Shown piece by piece: positions 16,536 to 24,969 of a stretch of DNA of 44,763 nt. Position 1 is the first letter of the stretch, and each line of letters starts with the position of its first letter. The stretch is from assembly GCA_019424645.1 (NCBI GenBank), contig JAHYZB010000079.1:1-44763 (forward strand), read 5' to 3'. This DNA is from Oxalobacter formigenes (lineage in GTDB: Bacteria; Pseudomonadota; Gammaproteobacteria; Burkholderiales; Burkholderiaceae_D). A program made the translations under genes and the position numbers. The notes beneath the pieces are model-generated. The model had not been told where the DNA came from, searched no databases, and was given only the letters and a program-made list of their open reading frames with translations.

Positions 16536-17405
16536 TTAAACCAGAAACCCGTCAATCAGTCCCGCAACAACTTCCGGCTGATCGTGCTGGAGCATGTGCC
16601 CGGCATCGTCCACCAGCGCGATGCGAACGTCCTTGATATAGGCGGCACGGCGTCTGATTTCTTCCTGCGCCTTCGCCTGATCCTTCATCCGGATGCCAAG
16701 AAGGGAATGTTTGCCTTCCACAAACAGCACCCTCGCTTCGATCCGGCTCCAGCAGGAAAGAATTTCATCCAGACGGGATAAAACCGGAAGGGATTTATGT
16801 TTGGGATCGGCCATGATGATCCGTTCTCCCTTCTCGCTCTCTTCTGACCAGTAATCTGCCAGAAATCTGGCGCGTTCCCGGGTCAGACGCGAGTTGTTTT
16901 GCTGAAGGCGATCCGCAACCGCCTCCTTGTCGGGATACGATCTTAACCGTTCCGGATATTTTCTGGCATCAAGCCATCTTTCCAGTCTTTCCGGCGCCAT
17001 TTCAGGCCTGTTTTCAACAATCCCGTACCCTTCCAGGCTGATCAGTTGGGCCACACGGGATGGCCGAACGCCAGAATAGACACTGGTGATATTGCCACCC
17101 AGGCTATGTCCCAGCAGTCGTACCGGTTCATCTGGCGAATAGTGATTCAGCATCGCTTCAAGGTCAGCCAGATAATCCGGAAACCAGTACCCCCCAACAG
17201 CCCACTCTGACTGTCCGAACCCTCTCAAATCGGGAGCGATGACATGCCAGTCGCGTTTCATTGCATCCACGATAAACTGGAAAGAAGCGGAAATATCCAT
17301 CCAGCCGTGGACCATGAACAGTTTTGGCGCATCGGGGTCACCCCAGTGACGCATACACAAACGCATATTGTTCAGATTCACAAATTCGGTACGCGACGCT
17401 TTCAT
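16536..17405 (-). CDS. Alpha/beta-hydrolase
   Basis: A 289-residue alpha/beta-hydrolase fold protein: oxyanion-hole motif HGW (33-35), nucleophile elbow GHSLGG with Ser at about 101, and catalytic His at about 270 in DAGHMLQHDQPE. The substrate is unknown; homologues are annotated only as hydrolases or acyltransferases. ATG at 17405 is chosen over a TTG at 17432, which would add nine residues; neither has a strong ribosome binding site. It is upstream of the PHP gene on the same strand and divergent from the carbonic anhydrase-like gene. Confidence 0.88.
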   Translation of the reverse strand: MKASRTEFVNLNNMRLCMRHWGDPDAPKLFMVHGWMDISASFQFIVDAMKRDWHVIAPDLRGFGQSEWAVGGYWFPDYLADLEAMLNHYSPDEPVRLLGHSLGGNITSVYSGVRPSRVAQLISLEGYGIVENRPEMAPERLERWLDARKYPERLRSYPDKEAVADRLQQNNSRLTRERARFLADYWSEESEKGERIIMADPKHKSLPVLSRLDEILSCWSRIEARVLFVEGKHSLLGIRMKDQAKAQEEIRRRAAYIKDVRIALVDDAGHMLQHDQPEVVAGLIDGFLV

Positions 17406-17614
17406 TGGCACATTCAATTCGTTAAGAGTCAAAACAGGTCATTATAATCAAGCTGACCCGATTGAAAATAAGCCGAGACGAAAAAAATGAAATTTTATAA
17501 ATAATTTTCTTGTCCACCCAGTATATTGAAATTTTATTTCTGCCTGATGACTCTGCCACGGGGAAAGGTACAATAAGCGACTCAATTCGATTTCAATCCG
17601 GAGCAGCTTCTCAA

Positions 17615-18184
17615 ATGGCCATTTATCGACTGGGCGCGCACACGCCGCAAATTCATCCAACCGCATTCATTGCTGAAAATGCCACTATCATCGGCAACGT
17701 CATCATCGGGGCTCACGCCTCCATTTGGTATAACGTGACTATCCGGGGCGATAACGACCAGATTGTCATCGGAGAAAACTCCAACATCCAGGATGGCGCC
17801 GTTCTTCATGCCGACCCCGGCCGTCCTCTCACACTGGGAAAAAACGTCACCGTCGGACACATGGCCATGCTGCATGGCTGTACCGTCATGGATGGCACAA
17901 TGATCGGCATTCGTGCAACGGTCATGAACGGTTCCGTCATTCCGGAAAACTGTCTGGTCGGCGCCGGATCGCTGGTGACTGAAAACAAGACCTTCGAGCC
18001 GAACAAGGTATTGATGGGTGCTCCGGCACGGGCCATCAGAACGATGGACGAAAAAGTGGCGGCCAAAATGCCGAGGGCAGCCGATCATTACGTCTGGAAC
18101 AAACAGCGTTTTCTCGACAAGCTTGAAAAAATCGAACGTGAAGAAGCACAGATCCGTAACATTGATGAAACTTCAGCGAAGTGA
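17615..18184 (+). CDS. Gamma carbonic anhydrase-like hexapeptide-repeat protein
   Basis: A 189-residue left-handed beta-helix protein of the YrdA/CaiE/gamma-carbonic anhydrase group. Repeats of the (I/V)-G-x-x-x-x type run from residue 15 to 130, and three His in metal-ligand positions are present (H65, H82, H87 in VLHADPGR and VGHMAMLHGC), followed by a C-terminal helix. It may hydrate CO2 or bind metal; activity is unproven in this branch. The start is the ATG before AIYRLG, with CCGGAG upstream; the open frame extends to 17510 but only through non-typical sequence. It is upstream of hslO with a 64-base gap. Confidence 0.88.
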   Translation: MAIYRLGAHTPQIHPTAFIAENATIIGNVIIGAHASIWYNVTIRGDNDQIVIGENSNIQDGAVLHADPGRPLTLGKNVTVGHMAMLHGCTVMDGTMIGIRATVMNGSVIPENCLVGAGSLVTENKTFEPNKVLMGAPARAIRTMDEKVAAKMPRAADHYVWNKQRFLDKLEKIEREEAQIRNIDETSAK

Positions 18185-18248
18185 AGACTTTTTACCATAT
18201 GTACCCTACCCGCGGTAAAATCCGCACTTTCAAAACGGAACATTCAGC

Positions 18249-19172
18249 ATGACAGACCAACTTCAGAAATTTCTTTTCCAGCAGGCCGCTGTACGCGGTG
18301 AATTCGTTGAAATGACCGAAGCCTGGAAACAGATACAATCCAATCATCATTATCCATTTTCCGTTACACGTCTTTTGGGCGAAATGATCGGTGCAGCTGC
18401 CCTTTTGTGCGGCAATATCAAATTCAATGGTGCCCTGATCCTTCAGATTCAGGGAGACGGCCCCGTTCGCCTTCTCGTTGTCGAATGCGATTCCGCTCTG
18501 CATATCCGTGCAACGGCCAAACTGGATTCAGAAGCAGTCATCAGCGATGATGCCACTTTTACTGACCTCATCAATGTACATGGCAAAGGTCGTTTCGTCA
18601 TCACCCTTGACCCTCACGACAAGGTTCCGGGTCAACAACCCTATCAAGGCATTGTCTCGCTGGAAGGCGATACCATTGCACATGTGATTGAAAACTATAT
18701 GAAACAATCCGAACAGCTGGATACCCGTATCCAGGTTGCAGCAGACAAAGAAGTCATACGGGGGCTGCTCCTGCAGAAGATGCCGTCGAAAACCGGTGCT
18801 GACGGCATCAGCGAAAAAAATGATGAGGAAGAAAATGCATGGCAACATCTTGCCGCGCTGGCCTCTACTTTAAAACCAAAGGAAATGCTGGAAACAGACG
18901 TCGACACATTGAGACACCGGCTTTTCTGGGATGAAGACGTATACATGTTCGACCCGCTGACTCCGGTATTCCAATGTACCTGCAGCCGCGACAAGGTCGC
19001 GCATATGCTCAAAATGCTGGGAGAAAAGGAAGTTAACGATGCGCTTGCCGAACAGGGAGATTTATCGATCGCTTGTGATTTTTGCGGACAGTCCTACCCG
19101 TTCAACAAAGACGATTGCGCTGAAATCTTTTCACCTGACTCAAACAGCAGTACTGGCAATACGATTCACTGA
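18249..19172 (+). CDS. hslO: Redox-regulated chaperone Hsp33
   Basis: Holding chaperone activated by oxidation and unfolding. The 307-residue protein has the N-terminal dimer domain (GEMIGAAALLCGNIKF, RLLVVECD), a linker with an acidic stretch around 185-196, and the C-terminal zinc centre C243-x-C245 and C276-x-x-C279, which release zinc when oxidised. All four Cys are present. It is separated from the DUF349 gene, on the other strand, by a terminator shared between the two. Confidence 0.97.
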   Translation: MTDQLQKFLFQQAAVRGEFVEMTEAWKQIQSNHHYPFSVTRLLGEMIGAAALLCGNIKFNGALILQIQGDGPVRLLVVECDSALHIRATAKLDSEAVISDDATFTDLINVHGKGRFVITLDPHDKVPGQQPYQGIVSLEGDTIAHVIENYMKQSEQLDTRIQVAADKEVIRGLLLQKMPSKTGADGISEKNDEEENAWQHLAALASTLKPKEMLETDVDTLRHRLFWDEDVYMFDPLTPVFQCTCSRDKVAHMLKMLGEKEVNDALAEQGDLSIACDFCGQSYPFNKDDCAEIFSPDSNSSTGNTIH

Positions 19173-19192
19173 ACTATAAGAGGCAAACAGAG

Positions 19193-19219
19193 AAAAAACC
19201 CGGTTTAACCGGGTTTTTT
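19193..19219. terminator. Bidirectional terminator between hslO and the DUF349 gene
   Basis: AAAAAACCCGG-tttaa-CCGGGTTTTTT, with T-runs on both strands. It lies 20 bases after the hslO stop, and the stop codon of the DUF349 gene falls inside the hairpin. Confidence 0.85.
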
Positions 19220-21796
19220 CAATTCGACAATCAGATTGCTTACCCTTTGAATATCGCCGTCATCCATGAGCGCCGGTAATTCCAGAAGCTGTTTCATGAC
19301 TTCTTCACTCTGGAGGTGATCGCCTCCAAGCGAATCCTGCAATACCTTCACCTGCATCTGCATCCGTTCCTGCATCAAATCGGCAGGACTGTCGAGCCCA
19401 TAAACGATCTCGCAACGCAGGATATTTTCTTTCAAAGACAATACATTGTCGGCCAGACGCTTTCCATAGCCGATATTGAGGCTCGCCATCGCTTTAAGGC
19501 CATTATAAAAACGATGTGACAAAACGTTTTCGAGCTTGTCAGGCAGTAAAGGCAAAGCTTTCCATGCCATATCGTATTTTTCGTCGACAGACATATCCAG
19601 AGACACATCCTCTGCATTCTGGCAAACCGCTGCCATCCGGCTCTCGATTTCCGAACAGAGCCTGAGCTTTTCAGGAAGCGACTTCAATGCAGACTGCATT
19701 TTCTCCGCTTTCAATTGTGCAATTTTATCCCTGACCGCAGAAACGGCCATATCCAGCCTTTTTTGAAGTTCCGTTTCGGACTCTCTTGGAACATTGCCGA
19801 TGTTTGTCCATTGTTTCAAAAGCGCGCCTAACTGTTTTTCCATGCTACCGGCATCGGTCATGTCCATGGATTCCAGCTCCATGCAAACAGCTTCTTTCTG
19901 AACGAGATGTTCATGTCTTTCACTATCAGCCGCCTTGTTCTTTTCCATGCGTCTGTCGTGAAGATTTTCGCAAACTTCACGAAAACGGGACCAGAGTTTT
20001 TTGTCTTCCCGGTTGTCCAGGGGAAAATTTTTGGCTGCTGTTTGCCATTTTTGCTGAACCGCCTTCAGCAGTTTTCCGGAATCCCTGCTATCCGGATCAA
20101 TTCCACGCACTTCCTCGATCAACTGCTCTCTCATTTCGATTTCGAGTTGCGATTGCCGGTAAAGTGCATCTCTCACAGGTTGCAATGCCGTTGAAAAAGC
20201 GTCATCCAGCCTTTTCTTTTCAGCCTTTCCAACCATTCCGATCTGGCGCCAGACCTGCGAAATCTGGCGATAATAATTGATGATCGTTTTCCAGTCCTTG
20301 TCCTGGTTTTCCGGATCGAAAAATATCGGGTCAAGAGTGTTAATGAATGCTCTGACATTTTCGATCATGACTTCGGCTTTCTGAACATTTTCCTGACGTT
20401 CTTCAGCCTGTTTTCTGGCATGTTCCAGAACAGGTTCATAAGCACGATTGCACAAGGTGTCGAACTCGACCCACTGTGCTCTGGCGGCAGCGCCAGATAC
20501 GGCAGCCAGTGACTTCCACTGTTCACGCGCATTCACGATGGAAGATGAAAGTTCGTCAATCGACAAATCCTGTTCGGCCAGGGATTCGACAAAGCGGATG
20601 AGTTTTTCACGGGATTGTTGGCCACCCCATTTTGCCCAGCCTTTCAGGCGACGGATTTCGCTTCTTGTCCGGGTCAATTGATTCCGCCGTTCGTCGGACA
20701 AACCCAGCTTGTCGAGATCAATACGGCTCAAGGCTTCTTCATGAGTGAACGCTTCCTGTGCCAGACCAGCTTCGACTGCCTGTTGCATCCCCGTAAAGTG
20801 CTCATCGAAATATTTCAGGGCTTCATTGTCGGGCAAATCCAGTTGTGGCAGTATTGTGGCGATATCGGCAATCTCGACAATCGCACGGCACAAAACATTC
20901 TGATAACGCTCGTCGAGTTCAGAACGCTTTTCAGCATTACGTAACTTCGGCAAATCTTTCCAGATTTTTTCGAGTTCATTTTTTTTCAGTTCCGCCGAAT
21001 CAAGCTGCTCCCATTTTTCCAGCCAGCCGACACGTTCCGCTACAGACTGAAATTCCTCTGCATAAATATCGGACTGCCCTTTCAGGGCTTCAAGCTTTGA
21101 TTCAAGAGCGGGAAAAACCTGACGCGGCAACGAAAGCCATTCAGACGACTGTTTCCAGCCATTCATCCTGGTAGCGATTTCTTCCAGTACGGCTAAACGT
21201 TCATCGGGCGTCAAACTGCTGTCAATTCCGATTTCCGAAAGCCGGCCATCTGCCGCTTTCAATTCCCGTTGCAACTCCACCTGAAGAGCCAGTCTGGAAG
21301 TCAGTTGAGAATGAAGGGAATTGAACTGGGCCAGCAATTCCGAAGACAAAAGACCGTTGTCAGCTGACGTGATCACTTTCCACTCGCGATCCAGTTCCGC
21401 CACAAGATTGGGAGTCAGACCGGGTTCCTGTACCAGACGTGCCGCTTTTTCAATACACGCCCCGACATCTGCAAAAAATTTGTCGGAAAAAGCCAGTTCA
21501 TTCAAACAGGTTTGCACGAGGCGGTAAACACGTCGATCCGTTTTGACGACTGCTGCCCTGACTTTTTCCAGCGCATCTTTAGACTGAATTTTTCGTGCAG
21601 CAATGAAGCGTGCATCGGCAAACTTGCATTGCAGAACAAAATCCGCAATCAGCAAATCGTCACCCGACAATTGTTCCGCCTGCTGCAAAGCCTCCTGTTT
21701 GGCAAGCTGCGATTCAGATGGCTCTTTCCGGACAACCGGCTGCGGGATAGCTTTCTGACGCTTTTTACGGAAACAATTTAATAGAAAATTCAGCAT
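19205..21796 (-). CDS. Large DUF349 (coiled-coil) protein
   Basis: The 863-residue protein is almost wholly helical and charged, with repeated ~70-residue units typical of DUF349 (W...R..G.....E...LW..F), for example WKTIINYYRQISQVWRQIG, LWSRFREVCENLHDRRMEKN and LKQWTNIGNVPRESETELQK. The N-terminus is short and basic (RKKRQK). Function is unknown for the family; no enzyme motif or membrane segment is visible. Its last codons (KKPG) are encoded by the terminator hairpin. It stands alone; upstream is an A-rich promoter region at about 21850-21930. Confidence 0.85.
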   Translation of the reverse strand: MLNFLLNCFRKKRQKAIPQPVVRKEPSESQLAKQEALQQAEQLSGDDLLIADFVLQCKFADARFIAARKIQSKDALEKVRAAVVKTDRRVYRLVQTCLNELAFSDKFFADVGACIEKAARLVQEPGLTPNLVAELDREWKVITSADNGLLSSELLAQFNSLHSQLTSRLALQVELQRELKAADGRLSEIGIDSSLTPDERLAVLEEIATRMNGWKQSSEWLSLPRQVFPALESKLEALKGQSDIYAEEFQSVAERVGWLEKWEQLDSAELKKNELEKIWKDLPKLRNAEKRSELDERYQNVLCRAIVEIADIATILPQLDLPDNEALKYFDEHFTGMQQAVEAGLAQEAFTHEEALSRIDLDKLGLSDERRNQLTRTRSEIRRLKGWAKWGGQQSREKLIRFVESLAEQDLSIDELSSSIVNAREQWKSLAAVSGAAARAQWVEFDTLCNRAYEPVLEHARKQAEERQENVQKAEVMIENVRAFINTLDPIFFDPENQDKDWKTIINYYRQISQVWRQIGMVGKAEKKRLDDAFSTALQPVRDALYRQSQLEIEMREQLIEEVRGIDPDSRDSGKLLKAVQQKWQTAAKNFPLDNREDKKLWSRFREVCENLHDRRMEKNKAADSERHEHLVQKEAVCMELESMDMTDAGSMEKQLGALLKQWTNIGNVPRESETELQKRLDMAVSAVRDKIAQLKAEKMQSALKSLPEKLRLCSEIESRMAAVCQNAEDVSLDMSVDEKYDMAWKALPLLPDKLENVLSHRFYNGLKAMASLNIGYGKRLADNVLSLKENILRCEIVYGLDSPADLMQERMQMQVKVLQDSLGGDHLQSEEVMKQLLELPALMDDGDIQRVSNLIVELKKPG

Positions 21797-22098
21797 AAAC
21801 CCAGGAATCCGGTTTCATAAAAAAGGACATGATATCAAGACGGGAGGAAAATTAGCTTTTTCTTGTTAAAAAAAATAAACATTTTTTTCGAAAGTTGAAT
21901 TTATGACGCGTTTAGGTCGACAAAATGTCGGCAAACGACGATAACAGAAAATGAGGGAAGGAAAAGATACTACTGGTAACCACGACAGATTTTATGCCTT
22001 CAAATGCAAAAAACCAATCTGGCATAACAATCCATCGGGGACAGTAGTCAGATGTGCCTGTGACCGAAATAGTCAAACGGCAACAATATCAGGAATGA
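21797..22098. other. Intergenic region upstream of the DUF349 gene
   Basis: A/T-rich with long A and T runs at 21870-21895 and a small inverted repeat CGACA-aaa-TGTCG at 21918-21930. It probably holds the promoter of the DUF349 gene. A plus-strand frame at 21951-22232 overlaps the orphan gene on the other strand and looks non-coding. Confidence 0.5.
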
Positions 22099-22308
22099 TC
22101 AGGAATTGGCACAACTGCAATGGGACAGTTTGCAGCAGTCATTTGCCGGAGTGTCCTGTGTCGCTACCTGAGTATGGATATTGGCAAGCAAATCGTAAGC
22201 CTGAGCTCTTTGACTCTGCAAGCCAAGCATAATTTCATGATCGAGGCCCATGCTCATATAGCATCTTTTCAAATGATCGGCATGTGCCCTGGACATTGAT
22301 TTCTTCAT
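22099..22308 (-). CDS. Small Cys-containing protein of unknown function
   Basis: A 69-residue product with AAAGG seven bases before the ATG. The N-terminus is basic and Met-rich (MKKSMSRAHADHLKRCYMSM), the middle is predicted helical, and the C-terminus carries a CC pair followed by CSC, which could bind metal or form disulfides. There is no signal peptide or membrane segment. I do not recognise the family. The good ribosome binding site and host-like codon use support a real gene. Confidence 0.6.
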   Translation of the reverse strand: MKKSMSRAHADHLKRCYMSMGLDHEIMLGLQSQRAQAYDLLANIHTQVATQDTPANDCCKLSHCSCANS

Positions 22309-22494
22309 AACAAACCTTTCTGTAAAATCTTTTTGAGATAATAGGAACCACCCGATCCGGTTATTGCCCGATTAAGGTAAACCGGTGTGGCCATTCCTGA
22401 GTCACGCGAATCGATACCATCACGCAACCATTCTGCTCCATCCTGAAAAAAGGTTCGAATTATTGGGTAAACAATTCGAATGGCAGACCTTGTA

Positions 22495-23070
22495 TTATAC
22501 CCTGTATTCCGATTTTTCGCCAGCTTGCCGCCAGACAGAGCTTTGCGGAATCATATTCAATACCTCTTTTTCATTCAAATACTTACCATCAAAAAGTTCT
22601 TTATCTTCTTTAATAAAACTCTCGGCCAGCGCAAACCAGCCATCTTCCGTTACACCTCCCCTGTCAGATACGTCCAATCCGCTTTCTTCATACTCGAGCA
22701 ATTTGCCGTTCAGGTCGCAATATCTTTTGATTTCCGGCGCAAAAACCTGCCTGTCAATTATTCCGTGATCGATTGCTTCTTTCAGGACAGATAACAGCAA
22801 GACAACGCAAACCGAAATATCTTTCCTGATTGCATCCATTTTTTCGACGAGAGCGTTTCTGGAATCATCGGCTTTTACGAAAGGCAAAATATATTTGTCG
22901 AAACGTCTTGTTTTGCGCTCCAGCTCAGTTTTTTCAACCCGTGCTTTCAGGTCCGCAGCCCCATCCATAACAGCCATTTTGTCCGCATCACCACGAAGGC
23001 GTTCAAGCAATCTTCTTATCCGGTTATTTTCATTGGCACAGACAATCCGGATATACGTATTCGATAACAT
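22495..23070 (-). CDS. Hypothetical protein, mostly helical
   Basis: A 191-residue soluble-looking protein. The first ~70 residues are strongly charged with heptad-like spacing (NRIRRLLERLRG, ARVEKTELERKTRRF), followed by KADDSRNALVEKMDAIRKD, a hydrophobic helix (ISVCVVLLLSVLKEAI) and an acidic C-terminal half. No catalytic motif is visible and I do not recognise the family. A perfect 8-bp dyad overlapping a TTGACA lies at 23123-23149 upstream. Codon use is host-like; restricted distribution is likely. Confidence 0.65.
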   Translation of the reverse strand: MLSNTYIRIVCANENNRIRRLLERLRGDADKMAVMDGAADLKARVEKTELERKTRRFDKYILPFVKADDSRNALVEKMDAIRKDISVCVVLLLSVLKEAIDHGIIDRQVFAPEIKRYCDLNGKLLEYEESGLDVSDRGGVTEDGWFALAESFIKEDKELFDGKYLNEKEVLNMIPQSSVWRQAGEKSEYRV

Positions 23071-23122
23071 GCTTGTCTCACGAAAAATGTTCGGAATTCA
23101 AAATGGAGAAAAAGAAGGATTC

Positions 23123-23149
23123 AAATTGACCAGAAACCGATGTCAATTT
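23123..23149 (-). promoter_or_regulatory. Inverted repeat overlapping a possible promoter
   Basis: AAATTGAC, 11 bases, GTCAATTT: perfect 8-bp arms. On the minus strand it contains TTGACA followed after 16 bases by TTGAAT, a plausible -35/-10 pair for the gene starting at 23070. A repressor binding here would block that promoter. Confidence 0.4.
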
Positions 23150-23363
23150 ACAAAGAACGTAAAACGGATATCCACCGTCCTTCAATCCTAGTCTCAATTC
23201 TGCATGTGACGATTGAGGCAAAACAAATTCAATCCGGTATGAATTTTGAGAAACATCCCGTCATTTTCTCTTTTGATTTTTCTGCATGAAATTGGACAGG
23301 GATAAAAAATGCATGCCGAAAAAACATATAGGCAGGCAAATAGTTCTCACTCCCGAAAAACTT

Positions 23364-24164
23364 TTATTTGACGGCGATCCTCATTCGATAGCCGAAATCG
23401 ATGTCGAATACATCCGGAACGAACGTAGCGAAAACAACTTCTTCAAAGGCCTTGACATCCTTTTCGATCAATTCAGGCGCTTTTTTCAGAATCGTCTGCA
23501 AGCCTCCCTGGCTTTTGGCTAGCTCTACAAGCCGTTCTGGAGTACACCTTTCCGTATTGGAAAAAACGATTTCCCTTGCATAGGTGAAATACCCGCTTCG
23601 GCGGATATTGGCCAGATGCCCTTCCTTGTTCCAGCGCACAAATGAATCCCTGACATCCGGGTTTGTTTCCTCTATCTCCAGCACTTTTCTGAAAAGTTCT
23701 GTATAGGCTTTTTCTGCCTGCCAGTGGCAAGCAGGAGGCCAGTCACAATCGACTGTCGCAAAAACACCGCCCGGCTTGAGAATACGATTGACTTCGGCCA
23801 GCGTGGATTCCGGTTCCATCCAGTGAAAAGACTGGGAACAGACAACAGCATCCACTGAAGCGTTTTCCAGCCCTGTCGCCCCTGAAAAACCTTTTCTGAA
23901 AGAAATCCCCACTGTTTCTTTCAATCTTGCGAGCGCAAGCATATCGTCGCTTGGCTCAATACCTGTCAATTCCTCACAATGTCCTTTCCAGACCAGCGAG
24001 GACAAACCTGTTCCACAACCCAAATCGACGACATGCTGTGGTATTTTCCCCAGATAAGTCCGGATAATTTTAACGGGATAAAACGGCATGGCCGGTCTGG
24101 CCTGATCGTACACATCGGCAAAACCGGTAAAACGGCCTGCATTTTTCGTGACACTCGAATCCAT
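23364..24164 (-). CDS. Class I SAM-dependent methyltransferase
   Basis: A 266-residue methyltransferase with motif I VVDLGCGTGLSSLVW, an acidic residue ending strand 2 (LTGIEPSDDML), motif III-like VDAVVCSQSFHWME and LKPGGVFATVDCDWP. This resembles methyltransferase type 11 proteins acting on small molecules; the substrate is unknown. The start at 24164 is chosen because GGAGG stands upstream of the ATG before DSSVTKNAG; the longer frame to 24242 lacks such support. It is the last host-like gene before the A+T-rich island. Confidence 0.85.
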   Translation of the reverse strand: MDSSVTKNAGRFTGFADVYDQARPAMPFYPVKIIRTYLGKIPQHVVDLGCGTGLSSLVWKGHCEELTGIEPSDDMLALARLKETVGISFRKGFSGATGLENASVDAVVCSQSFHWMEPESTLAEVNRILKPGGVFATVDCDWPPACHWQAEKAYTELFRKVLEIEETNPDVRDSFVRWNKEGHLANIRRSGYFTYAREIVFSNTERCTPERLVELAKSQGGLQTILKKAPELIEKDVKAFEEVVFATFVPDVFDIDFGYRMRIAVK

Positions 24165-24969
24165 TTTGCACCTCCTCCGCCATAAGAAATCTAAGCCCCT
24201 CATTTTACAAGAACTGATTTTTGGGTGGAGATTAAGGCTCAACTAAATCTGACCGACATAATTATGAGAATTGTCTGCACACTACGCAGAGAATCACTTC
24301 TAACAATCACGAAAAAACGCGCTGCTTTTAAGACCAATTTTCGTAACAAATTATCTCGCCAACCAAAATTGATCTTTAAGCGCCGTTGCTGATCACCTTT
24401 CCAAATACTCTCAAAAACAAGCTAAAACCAGTTTGATGACAGAAACAAATTTTCGGGATAATCTTAGAAATAGGATACTGCCAAAAACTGGTAAAACACT
24501 TTCTGTTTCGGTACGCCAATTACAGAAGCGATTTGCGAGTAGCGACACCGCCAGCTAAAGAATAGTTTTTAGACTGTTATTTTCCTCGAAGTTCTATAAT
24601 ATACATAAAAATAGTCTAATAAGCAGCCCATCTTTTATGCTACAGGTGAACAAAAATATATATATTGCTAAAATTAACTTATTAAATGGGAATAATATAA
24701 AAAGATCTAAAATCAAATCTACAAAAATCATTCCAAAAAATTTCGTTGCTCTGGAAGAAAAGTTATCATTTGAATTTCCGCAAGGATTTGTCTGTCTCGT
24801 CCAAAATAATTCTCATCAATAAGGGCGATCCTGACTCTGGCATCGTTGATTTCGATTTCGGCAAGCCGACCGATGAAGAAACTGCAGAAATCAAGTAAGA
24901 GCTAATTGACGGTCACTTAAAGTATTAATTCTTGATTCAGTCTTTAAAGGCCAATTCTAAGGAGAGTGT
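24165..24969. other. Broken, A+T-rich left flank of the accessory island
   Basis: No confident gene in about 800 bases. Seen: a 40-codon plus frame at 24436-24558 (begins MTETNFRDNL) without a ribosome binding site; an inverted repeat around a TATAAT at 24569-24619; a 61-codon Lys/Asn/Ile-rich frame at 24637-24822; and, in another frame, a coding-like tail ending at 24898. It looks like debris at an insertion boundary plus the promoter region of the three-gene operon. No flanking direct repeat was found by eye. Confidence 0.55.
24740..24898 (+). pseudogene. 3' remnant of an unidentified gene
   Basis: The frame ending at the TAA 24896-24898 gives a coding-like C-terminus (INKGDPDSGIVDFDFGKP then TDEETAEIK) with G/C-ending codons unlike the A/T-rich sequence around it. 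It has no start codon in frame. I do not recognise the source protein; it may have been cut off when the island inserted. Confidence 0.3.

Noticed and set aside
18185..18248. Heat-shock promoter upstream of hslO
   Set aside because: ACCATAT resembles a sigma32 -10, but the only -35 candidate (CTTCAG) is imperfect and spaced too far.
21951..22232. 93-codon plus-strand frame
   Set aside because: Overlaps the better supported orphan gene on minus and has unusual composition with no motif.
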